From Bradyrhizobium sp. LHD-71 (GTDB lineage: Bacteria; Pseudomonadota; Alphaproteobacteria; Rhizobiales; Xanthobacteraceae), in the NCBI RefSeq assembly GCF_031157255.1, contig NZ_JAVIFX010000026.1, positions 1 through 64,000 of the forward strand: a stretch of 64,000 nucleotides of DNA, read 5' to 3'. Positions 1 to 7,774 of the stretch are shown here, piece by piece. Each line of letters starts with the position of its first letter. The stretch's first letter is position 1. The notes below the pieces were generated by a model. It had not been told where the DNA came from and did not search any database. It was given only the letters and a program-made list of their open reading frames with translations. The position numbers were made by a program, and so were the translations under genes.

Positions 1-2
1 TG

Positions 3-707
3 GCTCCTCATCTGGCGACCAAGCTGAACATCGTCGGCATGGACAATTGCTTTGAGGCAGCAAGGCTGTTTGACGTCAAGCACACCATCTATGCGAGTTC
101 GCTCGCCGTCAGCGGCCTGCAGTCTCACTTCGGAAAAAACAAGTCGAAGGAAACCGACGGTAAGTTCGGAAGCAATCAATATGCGATGCACAAGATATTC
201 AACGAGTGGCAGGCTCATGATTACCATCAGAAGTATGGCATGGTGATTACCGGCGTTCGTCCCACCAACGTAACCGGTCCGGATAAAGTGCGGGGATCGA
301 TCGATCACGTAAATTGTATAACTCTGCCGGCTCGCGGTCGTCCGGTTAAGTTTCCTTTCCGGGATGCGATGCGTATTCCCATTCACGTGGATGACATTGC
401 GGAAGTCTTCGCCAGGATTGCGGTAACGGATCGGCCGGTGCACGCTATTTACAATTCAGGAGGGACGCCGCTCAGCATGGGTGAGCTTGCAGACCTCGTT
501 GCGGAATTTCTGCCCCAGGCTGACATAACATTTGAGAAGGACGCCGGTGGGCTCGCGCAGTCAGCCAACTTTCTGATCGACAATACCCGCCTGATCGAGG
601 AATTCGGCGTTCAATACGCGCCCTTCAGAAGCCGCGTCTTGCAAATTATCAACGATGTCCGACAGAGCGAGGGTCTCCCGTCGGTGACGGATCCCACGCT
701 CCGATAG
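3..707 (+). CDS. NAD-dependent epimerase/dehydratase (extended SDR), 5' truncated by window edge
   Basis: The reading frame is open from base 3 to the TAG at 705-707, so the N-terminal part with the Rossmann GxxGxxG motif lies outside the window. The visible part shows features of extended short-chain dehydrogenases: a YASSLAVSG strand with the catalytic Ser region, a YAMHK sequence giving the YxxxK catalytic pair, and the VRPTNVTGP segment that follows it in nucleotide-sugar epimerases. A C-terminal substrate-binding part completes it. The substrate cannot be told from the sequence. It is followed by a 250-bp control region belonging to the next operon, so it is probably the last gene of its own unit. 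Confidence 0.85.
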   Translation, partial: APHLATKLNIVGMDNCFEAARLFDVKHTIYASSLAVSGLQSHFGKNKSKETDGKFGSNQYAMHKIFNEWQAHDYHQKYGMVITGVRPTNVTGPDKVRGSIDHVNCITLPARGRPVKFPFRDAMRIPIHVDDIAEVFARIAVTDRPVHAIYNSGGTPLSMGELADLVAEFLPQADITFEKDAGGLAQSANFLIDNTRLIEEFGVQYAPFRSRVLQIINDVRQSEGLPSVTDPTLR

Positions 708-804
708 TGCCGGAAGCAGTCGAAGAAAATAGTGCCGTAGCGGCTTGAGATGCCTGGGCTACAGGCCGACCTTTCTTTTCGTTACGTCTATGTGCTAGGC
801 TCGA

Positions 805-870
805 GCCATCAGATGGGGATGGAGTCCCCCGATACCCGCCCGTCGTGGGCTGATGACTCCTGCTGATGGT
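805..870 (+). promoter_or_regulatory. Fluoride riboswitch (crcB motif) aptamer
   Basis: The segment matches the fluoride aptamer. P1 is formed by GCCATCAG (805-812) with CTGATGGT (863-870). P2 pairs GGGG (815-818) with CCCC (827-830). P3 pairs GCCC (838-841) with GGGC (847-850). The pseudoknot pairs GGAGTC (821-826) with GACTCC (855-860). The invariant GATGG and GGCTGATGACTCC blocks are present. The downstream genes include two CrcB fluoride channels, which is the canonical association. Fluoride binding is expected to permit expression of the operon, acting through the terminator at 910-931. Confidence 0.95.
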
Positions 871-891
871 GGGGCTGCAAGGCCTCGTCGC

Positions 892-931
892 GGCGGGAGC
901 ATGGTGTAGACCCGCCGATGGCGGGTTTTTT
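892..931 (+). terminator. Riboswitch expression platform: intrinsic terminator with possible antiterminator
   Basis: ACCCGCC (910-916), a GAT loop and GGCGGGT (920-926) form a 7-bp G+C-rich hairpin followed by a run of T (926-931), a typical Rho-independent terminator ahead of the first gene. A second GGCGGG at 892-897 could pair instead with CCCGCC at 911-916 and would disrupt the terminator stem. This gives a simple two-state switch for the fluoride aptamer; the antiterminator pairing is inferred. Confidence 0.85.
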
Positions 932-961
932 GTTGCCTTGATGTGGACGTGAGGCAGCTGC

Positions 962-2173
962 GTGGCAGAGACGACCAAACCCAGTTCCGTATTGGGTCAG
1001 ATCCCGAAAGGGGTTTGGGTGCTGGGTTTTGTGTCCATGCTGATGGACATCTCGTCGGAGATGATCCACGCGCTTCTGCCAGTCTACCTGGTAACTGTGC
1101 TCGGCGCATCGATGGTGACCGTCGGGCTTATCGAGGGAATTGCCGAGGCCACCGCGTCGATCACCAAGATCTTCTCTGGTGCGCTCTCCGATTGGCTCGG
1201 CAAGCGGAAGCTTCTCGCGGTGATTGGTTATGGACTGGCGGCCTTTACCAAGCCGGTCTTTCCGCTTGCACCATCGATCGGCTGGCTGGTCGCTGCTCGC
1301 TTTGTCGACCGTGTCGGCAAGGGCATTCGTGGTGCCCCGCGCGATGCACTCGTCGCAGATCTTGCGCCGGCGCAACTGCGCGGGGCGAGCTTCGGCCTGC
1401 GCCAGTCGCTCGATACGGTTGGGGCGTTCCTCGGCCCGCTGCTTGCGATCTGCCTGATGTGGTTGACGGCGAGCTTCCACGCCGTGTTCTGGGTCGCGGT
1501 GATCCCGGCATTCCTCGCGCTGACGTTGTTGTTGTTTGCGGTTCACGAGCCGATGCGGCAGCCCGGCGCTCGGGACGGCAAGAATCCGTTGAGTCTCGCG
1601 GCTATCAAGCGGCTCGGAGCCGCCTACTGGCTGGTCGTTCTGGTCGGCGTCGTGCTTACGCTTGCCCGCTTCAGCGAGGCCTTCCTGATTTTCCGTGCTC
1701 AAGATGTCGGGCTGAGTCTGACTTTTGTGCCGGTCGTGCTCGTGCTGATGAACGTTGCCTATGGGCTGTCAGCTTTCCCGGCGGGGGTGCTCTTCGACCG
1801 CACGAACCGGAAGGGACTTCTCGCTGCCGGCCTCGTGCTGCTGGTGGCGGCCGATCTGGCGCTTGCGCTGATGCCGAACCTGGGCGGCGTGGCGCTCGGC
1901 GTGATCTTGTGGGGTCTGCATATGGGATTCACACAAGGGCTGCTCGCGACGCTCGTTGCCGATACGGCGCCTGCCGCCTTGCGCGGCACAGCATATGGCT
2001 ACTTCAACCTATTGACTGGCGTCGCCATGCTTGTCGCCAGCGTCATGGCGGGTGCGCTATGGGACGCTTACGGTCCAGCCGCTACCTTCCTCGTTGGCGG
2101 CGCATTCGCGGTGCTGACGCTTGGCGTACTGGTCGCGATGCGCGGCGTGACGGGCAGGGTGGCCGCCGATTGA
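962..2173 (+). CDS. MFS transporter in fluoride-riboswitch operon
   Basis: A 403-residue major facilitator protein with about 12 hydrophobic segments and the loop 2-3 basic motif (DWLGKRK near residue 78, repeated as DRVGKG near 115). The GTG start at 962 follows a GAGG box at about 951-954. It is the first gene after the fluoride riboswitch, and its stop overlaps the start of the first crcB gene (TGATG), so the two are almost certainly cotranslated and fluoride-controlled. The family includes drug and small-anion exporters; the substrate here is unknown. A role in moving fluoride, or a compound made harmful by fluoride, is inferred only from the operon. Confidence 0.88.
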   Translation: MAETTKPSSVLGQIPKGVWVLGFVSMLMDISSEMIHALLPVYLVTVLGASMVTVGLIEGIAEATASITKIFSGALSDWLGKRKLLAVIGYGLAAFTKPVFPLAPSIGWLVAARFVDRVGKGIRGAPRDALVADLAPAQLRGASFGLRQSLDTVGAFLGPLLAICLMWLTASFHAVFWVAVIPAFLALTLLLFAVHEPMRQPGARDGKNPLSLAAIKRLGAAYWLVVLVGVVLTLARFSEAFLIFRAQDVGLSLTFVPVVLVLMNVAYGLSAFPAGVLFDRTNRKGLLAAGLVLLVAADLALALMPNLGGVALGVILWGLHMGFTQGLLATLVADTAPAALRGTAYGYFNLLTGVAMLVASVMAGALWDAYGPAATFLVGGAFAVLTLGVLVAMRGVTGRVAAD

Positions 2174-2577
2174 TGGGAGCGTTGGGCAACGTGCTAATCA
2201 GCTTGATGTGCGTCGCGATCGGTAGCGCGCTTGGCGGGATCGCCCGCTATTTTGTCTCGGGCGTGGTGGCACGGCGATTGGGCGAGACATTCCCCTGGGG
2301 CACGATGACCGTGAATGTCAGCGGGGCCTTTCTGGTCGGTATTCTCGGCGCACTGGCGGCAGACGGCAGTTCACTGTTCGCGTCCAGCAATCCGTGGCTG
2401 TTTGCCGTGACAGGCTTTCTTGGCTGCTACACGACGGTGTCATCCTTCAGCCTGCAAACGTTGGCGCTTGCCCGCGACGGCGATATCAACCGCGCGGCAG
2501 GCAATGTCCTGCTGTCCGTGCTGCTTTGCCTTGGCGCCGTTGCCTGCGGCTTCGGCGTCACGAGGTTGCTCGCATGA
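2173..2577 (+). CDS. crcB: Fluoride ion channel CrcB/FluC, first copy
   Basis: This 134-residue protein has the four hydrophobic helices of FluC channels and the diagnostic blocks GGIARYF (residue 21 onward), PWGTMTVNVSGAFLVG and GFLGCYTTVSSFS. The Asn of TVNVSG and the Phe/Thr of the TTxSSFS block line the fluoride path in known FluC dimers. Its start overlaps the stop of the MFS gene and its own stop overlaps the next crcB start (ATGA). Two adjacent, non-identical crcB genes usually mean a heterodimeric channel, in contrast to the homodimers made by single-copy genes. The protein should sit in the inner membrane and let fluoride leave the cytoplasm. Confidence 0.95.
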   Translation: MGALGNVLISLMCVAIGSALGGIARYFVSGVVARRLGETFPWGTMTVNVSGAFLVGILGALAADGSSLFASSNPWLFAVTGFLGCYTTVSSFSLQTLALARDGDINRAAGNVLLSVLLCLGAVACGFGVTRLLA

Positions 2578-3026
2578 ATGATGCAGCCCCGCCCGAACAA
2601 CGACGCCTGGCGTCGTCTGGCTTGAACAAGACGGCGCAGCTCTATGGCTGGGTAGCGCTAGGCAGTGTGCTCGGGGGCATCGCGCGTTATCTTGTGTCGA
2701 TCGCGCTTCAGTTCGGACCGGCATTTCCGTGGGCGACATTGTTCGTCAACGTCAGCGGTTCCTTCATCATCGGCTTCTACGCAACCCTCAGCGGTCCCGA
2801 CGGACGACTGTTCGCCCGTGCCGCGCAACGACAGTTCGTGATGACGGGGTTCTGCGGAGGATACACGACCTTCTCGACCTTCAGTCTTGAGACCTTCAGG
2901 CTGCTGGAGGCCGGCTTGGCAGGCGCCGCGCTGATGAATATCTCCGCATCAGTCGTTGCTTCACTCCTCGCGGTTTGGATCGGCCATATTCTGGCGGATC
3001 GCCTCAATCGTATCAGAGGGACATGA
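2574..3026 (+). CDS. crcB: Fluoride ion channel CrcB/FluC, second copy
   Basis: A 150-residue FluC subunit starting at the ATG that overlaps the upstream stop. It has a polar N-terminal extension of about 20 residues before the first helix and then GGIARYL, PWATLFVNVSGSF and the FCGGYTTFSTFS signature with the pore Phe and Thr residues. It differs clearly from the preceding copy, so the pair is not a recent duplication and probably assembles as a heteromer. Its stop overlaps the start of the DUF190 gene, so translational coupling runs through the whole operon. Confidence 0.95.
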   Translation: MNDAAPPEQRRLASSGLNKTAQLYGWVALGSVLGGIARYLVSIALQFGPAFPWATLFVNVSGSFIIGFYATLSGPDGRLFARAAQRQFVMTGFCGGYTTFSTFSLETFRLLEAGLAGAALMNISASVVASLLAVWIGHILADRLNRIRGT

Positions 3027-3373
3027 CAATGCAGATACCAAGAGAAGCGCTTCAGCTCCGCATCTTCATTGGTGAAAGCGACAGCTTCGGCGCATCGCCG
3101 CTGTATGAGGCCATCGTGCTCAAGGCGCGGGAACTGCATCTTGCCGGCGCAACCGTGTTGCGAGGAGCAATGGGCTACGGCAAGTCGAGCCGGCTTCACA
3201 CCACGAAGATACTTCGGCTCTCGGAGGATTTGCCGCTGGTCATCGAAATCATCGATAGCGAGGATAACATCAACCGCTTCCTGCCTGTTCTCGATGAGAT
3301 GATGACGACCAGCGGCCTCGTGACGCTGGAGAAAGTTCAGGTTCTCCAATATGGAAACAAGGTGCCGGCATGA
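3023..3373 (+). CDS. DUF190 (UPF0166) family protein
   Basis: A 116-residue soluble protein of the DUF190 family, which has a PII-like ferredoxin fold. The family pattern is visible: LRIFIGESD near residue 12, LYEAIV, the GATVLRGAMGYG turn and HTTKILRLSEDLPLVIEIID. The start is the ATG at 3023 overlapping the crcB stop, preceded by AGAGGG; an in-frame ATG at 3029 is the alternative. DUF190 genes are regularly found beside crcB genes, and the position at the end of this riboswitch-controlled operon repeats that link. Its function is unknown; a sensor or regulator of the channel is a reasonable guess from the fold. Confidence 0.9.
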   Translation: MTMQIPREALQLRIFIGESDSFGASPLYEAIVLKARELHLAGATVLRGAMGYGKSSRLHTTKILRLSEDLPLVIEIIDSEDNINRFLPVLDEMMTTSGLVTLEKVQVLQYGNKVPA

Positions 3374-3409
3374 AGCGGCCTCGCCGTGATGAGGTCGCGG
3401 CTTCAGTGT

Positions 3410-3540
3410 CGTCCCCCGCGAAAGCGGGGACCCATACGCCGTGTCGTCAATGAGGCAGAAATGACTCATTGACTTGATTTCAACAGCAGCGCTCAACAAT
3501 GAGCGCGGTGGTCATACGTCCCCGCGTTCGCGGGGACGAC
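3410..3540. repeat. Paired GTCCCCGCG hairpin repeat between convergent genes
   Basis: Two hairpins, one at about 3411-3431 (CCCCGC/GCGGGG arms) and a perfect 10-bp stem at 3517-3538 (CGTCCCCGCG, TT, CGCGGGGACG), lie between the ends of the convergent DUF190 and RidA genes. CCATAC and CATACG flank the arms. Repeats of this kind are dispersed in Bradyrhizobium-type genomes. Here the hairpins could also act as a bidirectional terminator. Confidence 0.75.
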
Positions 3541-3565
3541 GTTGAGATGCAGCTTAATGCGCAAA

Positions 3566-3934
3566 CTAAGAGACCTTCACCGCGGCCGTGACGACGACTT
3601 CGATCCGCACACCCTCGCCAAGATCGTTGATCCCGATGGTAGCGCGGGCCGGCAGCGCGTTCTTCGGCAACCAGTTGGTCCACACCGGGTTCATCTGGGC
3701 CTTTTCGGCGATGTCGGTCACGAAGATCGTGGCGGCCAGGATATGATGCTTGTCGGAGCCGTGCTTCTCGAGAAGTTCATCGATCTGGGCGAAGACGTCT
3801 GCTGCTTGCCCGGCCATATCGAGCGTGAGATCGTCGGCAACGACACCGGCGAGATACAGAGTATTCTGGTGTCGAACGACACCGGACAGAATGGACGACG
3901 GTTCGTGTCTGGTAATCACTTCAGAGCCTTTCAT
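3566..3934 (-). CDS. RidA family protein (reactive enamine/imine deaminase type)
   Basis: A 122-residue protein with the RidA fold pattern: YLAGVVADD near residue 27, QAADVFAQIDELLEKHGS, ATIFVTDI and the PARATIGI segment carrying the conserved Arg. The usual archetypal RidA C-terminal motif is changed to GVRIEVVVTA, so it probably belongs to a divergent Rid subgroup rather than the classic 2-aminoacrylate deaminase. It starts 8 nt after the stop of the upstream monooxygenase-like gene on the same strand, so the two are likely one operon. Rid subgroup genes often sit with catabolic enzymes; the substrate is unknown. Confidence 0.85.
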   Translation of the reverse strand: MKGSEVITRHEPSSILSGVVRHQNTLYLAGVVADDLTLDMAGQAADVFAQIDELLEKHGSDKHHILAATIFVTDIAEKAQMNPVWTNWLPKNALPARATIGINDLGEGVRIEVVVTAAVKVS

Positions 3935-3942
3935 AGCAAGGT

Positions 3943-4248
3943 TCAGTCGTTAAGGATGTGGCACTTGGCCACGCGCTTGCCGGTCAGCAGCTTGTCAATC
4001 CGCTCGTGCTGCTCATCATGGCCCGGCTGCTGGCGATGCTTATCAATGGAAGCCTGATCGCGCCAGCGCTCCGTGAGGAAGACGACACGCCCATCACCGC
4101 CGATCGGTTGCGACACTTCCATCCGCAAACAGCCGTCGTCTTTCAATGTTGCCGCGCAATTCTCGATCAGCCGGTCCATGAACACGTTGCGGTTCTGCTC
4201 GGGCACATCGTATTCGACGATGATGGCGATATGTGGTTCCTGGCTCAT
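3943..4248 (-). CDS. Antibiotic biosynthesis monooxygenase (ABM) domain protein
   Basis: A 101-residue single-domain ABM (dimeric alpha/beta barrel) protein. The pattern includes the starting strand IAIIVEYDV, NCAATLKDDGCLRMEV and the late FLTERWRDQASIDKH motif, typical of quinol-monooxygenase-like YgiN relatives. The start at 4248 follows a strong AGGGAGAAG ribosome-binding site. It heads a two-gene operon with the RidA gene. Proteins of this fold act on small quinols or reactive carbonyls, or only bind them; no substrate can be read here. The divergent AraC gene may be its regulator. Confidence 0.85.
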   Translation of the reverse strand: MSQEPHIAIIVEYDVPEQNRNVFMDRLIENCAATLKDDGCLRMEVSQPIGGDGRVVFLTERWRDQASIDKHRQQPGHDEQHERIDKLLTGKRVAKCHILND

Positions 4249-4493
4249 TTTCTTCTCCCTTGTGCTGCATCGCATGACGCGACGTCCTGACCAGCGACAT
4301 CCCGCCGCGTGTCAGCAGCTTCGACAGAATGCTCTGGATCCGGGCCCTCGATTGTCAATCGACGGCGAGGTCGGCAACGAATCCTCACAGATTATTGTTC
4401 GGCAGTCACGTTGAAAACGCGCTTCGCCGAAGCCTACGATTTTGGCCGGCATTCGTGCAGTGGTGCAGGAAAGCCCGATCAAGAGCGTCTTGC

Positions 4494-5405
4494 ATGTCAC
4501 GGTCTTCCGCCAACGAGGCCTGGAAAGTCAGTCCGCTACCCTCGGACCACAAAAGGTTCGAATGGGATGGCGCGTGCTTCGAGAGCGCTCGCCGCGGCTA
4601 TACCCAGGCGGTCGAGGGTGCGATTTCGCCGAAGCGCCATCTTCTGATGGTGACGTTACATGGAGGAGCGCGCCAACACGAATACGTCGCGGATTGCGGC
4701 TTTCGCTATCATGGGGCAGACCGGCCCGGCTCGGTCTCATTCCTGCCGGCCGGTTGCGCGAGGCAGTTGCGGTTGCGGGACGTCGCATGGGACTGGGCGT
4801 CATTGGCGCTCGACCCTGAAGCAGTGCCGATACTGACCGAACACGGCTCGCTTCGTGCCTTTAGTTGTGCTGAAGATAGCTTCGTGTTCGGTGCACTTGG
4901 CGAATTCTATCGCCTGGTCCGCGCAGATGGCGCGGTTGATCCGCTCTACTGCGAGGCGATGACCGAGGCCCTGGTGCAGTACGTCGCCCATCGTTACTTC
5001 AGCGTGCCTCCCGTTGCAGAGCACGTCGGCTTGACGCGGCGACAGGTGTCCCGCGTCGTGGAATACGTCGACGCCAACCTTGCCGTGCGCTTGCGTATTG
5101 CGGAGCTCGCGACACTCGTCGGACTATCGGAGGGGCATTTCCAGCGCGCCTTCAAGATGGCGACAGGGCAGTCGCCGCTTGCCTTCGTGAACTTCTGCCG
5201 GGTGCAACGGGCGTTGGAACTGCTCTCGCGGACCGATGCGCCTATCCTCGAGGTTGCTGCGCACGTCGGATTTGTCAGCCCAAGTCATTTTGCCCGGGTC
5301 TTCCGAAGTCTGGTCGGCACGACGCCTCTCAGATATCGCCTTGAAGCACCTGACAAGGCGCGTCCCGTTGCGGAGATCTCTTCTCCTGGCATGAGGAAGG
5401 AATGA
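4494..5405 (+). CDS. AraC family transcriptional regulator
   Basis: About 303 residues from the ATG at 4494; the frame is open further upstream, so the start is uncertain. An N-terminal sensor-like domain is followed by two helix-turn-helix units at the C-terminus: ELATLVGLSEGHFQRAFK and the recognition-type segment EVAAHVGFVSPSHFARVFR, ending in the usual TPLRYR. It lies divergent from the ABM/RidA operon and overlaps by ATGA the downstream SUMF1-domain gene, so it is likely to control one or both units. The N-terminal domain resembles the cupin-like sensor of AraC regulators but no ligand is evident. Confidence 0.88.
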   Translation: MSRSSANEAWKVSPLPSDHKRFEWDGACFESARRGYTQAVEGAISPKRHLLMVTLHGGARQHEYVADCGFRYHGADRPGSVSFLPAGCARQLRLRDVAWDWASLALDPEAVPILTEHGSLRAFSCAEDSFVFGALGEFYRLVRADGAVDPLYCEAMTEALVQYVAHRYFSVPPVAEHVGLTRRQVSRVVEYVDANLAVRLRIAELATLVGLSEGHFQRAFKMATGQSPLAFVNFCRVQRALELLSRTDAPILEVAAHVGFVSPSHFARVFRSLVGTTPLRYRLEAPDKARPVAEISSPGMRKE

Positions 5406-6100
5406 AGCGCTCGGTTGTTGGCGTAGTTGCGCTACTCGCAGCTCTCGATGCGTGTCCGGCGCTTGCTGCTCAGTCCGATCGTGTGCGGATCGATGCGTTT
5501 CTCATCGACCGAACCGAGGTCACCATCGCCCGCTATCTTGATTTTGTTCATAACAGAGGCGTGACGACTGCCGCCGAGCGCGATGGCGGCGGGCATGAGT
5601 TCGTTCAGGGCTGGCAGAGGAGGCCGGGATGGTCATTTCGTGCGCCATTTGGCGTCACCGGTCGGGATGATGAACCGGCCACCCATCTCACTTGGGCCGA
5701 GGCCGACGCATATTGCAGGTTCGTCGGCGGCAGGTTGCCGACCTTCGAAGAGTGGAAGCTCGCGGCCTATACAGAATTTCGCGAGGCAGGCGATGGTGAC
5801 GGGCGGAGGCGACAGACGTTTCCCTATCCGGTCGGCGCTGAATCCAATGGCATGAACACGGCCGACGCGGACGGTTGGCCTCGGCTTGCCCCGGTTGGAA
5901 CCACGAAAGCTGGGATCAACGGGCTCTATGATATGGGCGGCAATGTCTGGGAGTGGGTCGCCGACCGCCGTAACGGCGAGGCGCTGACCGCAGGCGGCTC
6001 CTTCTGGTATGGGGCTGCGCAAACCAGGTCAGAAGCGGCGCAATGGAAAAGCGCCGATTTTTACGCCGTGTATATCGGGTTTCGCTGCGCTTACGACTGA
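5402..6100 (+). CDS. Exported SUMF1/FGE-fold protein lacking the catalytic Cys pair
   Basis: A 232-residue protein with a cleavable signal peptide (residues 1-22, ending ALAAQ) and a SUMF1 (formylglycine-generating-enzyme sulfatase) domain: IDRTEVTIARYLDF, THLTWAEADAYCRFVGGRLPTFEEW, NGLYDMGGNVWEWVADR and the terminal IGFRCA. True formylglycine-generating enzymes carry two copper-binding Cys after GGS; here that stretch reads GGSFWYGAAQTRSE, with neither Cys. It is therefore probably not a sulfatase-activating oxidase but one of the many SUMF1-fold binding or other enzymes, located in the periplasm. It overlaps the AraC gene and precedes a Tat-exported reductase. Confidence 0.88.
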   Translation: MKRSVVGVVALLAALDACPALAAQSDRVRIDAFLIDRTEVTIARYLDFVHNRGVTTAAERDGGGHEFVQGWQRRPGWSFRAPFGVTGRDDEPATHLTWAEADAYCRFVGGRLPTFEEWKLAAYTEFREAGDGDGRRRQTFPYPVGAESNGMNTADADGWPRLAPVGTTKAGINGLYDMGGNVWEWVADRRNGEALTAGGSFWYGAAQTRSEAAQWKSADFYAVYIGFRCAYD

Positions 6101-6243
6101 GGCTGCGTGGCCGCTGGTCGCCTTACGTCCTTCACCTCGGGCGAAAATATCGGAAATGGAGCATTTCATCAGGAATGCGCGCGCGGATCGACAGCTTGGT
6201 GCCTTAAGTCAGGTCGGCTTTGGCTTCAAACTGGAGATCGCAT

Positions 6244-7290
6244 ATGTCCCATCATCACGGTTTGCGCAGCACGTACAGCCGCCGGTCGGTCATGCGCGCG
6301 CTCGGCGCTGGCGGCCTGGCGTTCGCGTGCAGTTCGTCTTTGCCGCACTTGGCGTTCGGCCAGGCGGGAACGCCGATCACACGCGCCGTGCCCAGGACCG
6401 GAGAACGAGTGCCTGTCATCGGCCTGGGAACGTTCGAGACCTTTGACGTCAATCCGGGCGAACCTCGTGAGCACATCAGGGAAGTCATCCGGCGATTCCA
6501 CGCGGCCGGAGGTCGCGTCGTCGACACATCGCCGCTCTACGGCATGTCCGAAGTCAGCGTCGGCGATTTTGCAAACGAACTCGGAATATCAGGTGACCTG
6601 TTCATCACCAACAAGACGTGGACGACGGGCGAGTGGCTGTCTGACGACAGCCACTCCGAAGCGCAGTTTCGCAAGTCCAGCGAACGGCTGTGGCGCAAGG
6701 CGATGGACGTGCAACAGGTACATAGCCTGGAGAATCACGATCAGGTTCTTCATCTGCTGCGGAGATGGAAGCAGCAAGGCCGCGTCCGCTACGTCGGCGT
6801 GACCCAGTGGAGCAATGAATATCATCCGATCGTCGAGCGCCTTGTCCGCAGCGGCGGTCTCGATTTCATCCAGATCAATTATTCGATACTCAACCGGGCG
6901 GCCGAGCAGCGAATCCTGCCCGCTTGCGCCGATCACGGCGTCGCGGTGCAGGTCAACATGCCGTTTGAGAAGGCGCGATTGTTCACACCGGTCGCGAAAC
7001 AAGCCGTTCCCGAATTGGCTCGTGATATCGGGGCACGCAGCTGGGCGCAGTATTTCCTAAAATTCGTTGTTTCGCATCCGTCCGTCACCTGCGTCATTCC
7101 GGCGACCAGCAATCCCGAGCATCTCACCGACAACATGGGCGCGCTTTACGGTGAAATGCCCGACCAGGCGATGCGTGGACGGATGGCAAAGCACATGGAA
7201 AACATCCCGGGTTTTGACATGGCGCTTCGTCAGGCGCCGTATCCCGGCAAGCAATATGGCGGTGTTGTGACATGGCCGTTCCGCTCATGA
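6244..7290 (+). CDS. Tat-exported aldo/keto reductase
   Basis: About 348 residues from the ATG at 6244, chosen for the GGAG box at about 6233; an ATG 24 nt upstream is possible. The N-terminus has a twin-arginine signal (SRRSVM followed by a hydrophobic stretch and LAFGQA). The mature part is an aldo/keto reductase barrel: VPVIGLGTFETFD, DTSPLYGMSE (the Asp/Tyr catalytic region), TNKTW, VQQVHSLEN and VRYVGVTQWSNE, with CVIPATSNPEHLTDN near the end. Tat export implies cofactor loading or folding in the cytoplasm before transport. It forms a unit with the AraC and SUMF1-domain genes; the substrate is unknown. Confidence 0.9.
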   Translation: MSHHHGLRSTYSRRSVMRALGAGGLAFACSSSLPHLAFGQAGTPITRAVPRTGERVPVIGLGTFETFDVNPGEPREHIREVIRRFHAAGGRVVDTSPLYGMSEVSVGDFANELGISGDLFITNKTWTTGEWLSDDSHSEAQFRKSSERLWRKAMDVQQVHSLENHDQVLHLLRRWKQQGRVRYVGVTQWSNEYHPIVERLVRSGGLDFIQINYSILNRAAEQRILPACADHGVAVQVNMPFEKARLFTPVAKQAVPELARDIGARSWAQYFLKFVVSHPSVTCVIPATSNPEHLTDNMGALYGEMPDQAMRGRMAKHMENIPGFDMALRQAPYPGKQYGGVVTWPFRS

Positions 7291-7505
7291 CCATCGCGGC
7301 GAGTCCAGCCTCACCGAAAGGCGATCGCGCGCGACGCACATTTGTTTGAGTGGAAGTTGATCTCGGTCGGGTCGCCGCTCGTGCTATTCAGAGGCTGGCC
7401 GTGTCCGAAGCGGATCACATTCAAGCCGTCAGACACGCCAGCTCCATTGCAGTCGAACGTCGTCTCGAAGCGTTTCGTGATTTCGGAAACGGGAGAGGAT
7501 CAAAC

Positions 7506-7751
7506 ATGAAGCGCACCTATTACCGCCGCAAGCTTTCGTTCGCGTTGCCGGCACTGCTTTTCCTCACTTTCTCGGTTCTCGAGACGGTCGAGATTTCGTC
7601 GGTCGGCAATGCGCTGAATCTGGCGCTCGGCCCCGACGAGCGGGTAGCCGAACAGGTCACACTGGTGAGCGACACCGAAGGAAACGCACCGTGCGCAAAG
7701 ACGGGCTGCGTCAGTAAGCCCGCCGCGTGTCGCACCTTCAGGGACATTTAG
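7506..7751 (+). CDS. Small exported or membrane-anchored hypothetical protein
   Basis: An 81-residue product starting at an ATG with a good GGAGAGG box at about 7491-7498. It begins MKRTYYRRK, then a hydrophobic stretch (FALPALLFLTFSVLETV) that would serve as a signal or anchor, and a polar tail with three Cys (NAPCAKTGC, PAACRTF). No family was recognised. It is convergent with the S41 peptidase gene. The ribosome-binding site and signal-like N-terminus support a real gene, but it is short. Confidence 0.5.
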   Translation: MKRTYYRRKLSFALPALLFLTFSVLETVEISSVGNALNLALGPDERVAEQVTLVSDTEGNAPCAKTGCVSKPAACRTFRDI

Positions 7752-7774
7752 AGGGGGCAGGGGGCTAGCGTCGC

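Noticed and set aside
3410-3540. CRISPR-like look of the paired GTCCCCGCG hairpins
   Set aside because: There are only two units, of different arm sequence and in inverted rather than direct order, with no regular spacers and no cas genes.
5402-6100. Assigning the SUMF1 protein as activator of the sulfatase at 16975
   Set aside because: The two Cys needed by formylglycine-generating enzymes are absent, and the protein is exported while the sulfatase has no signal peptide.
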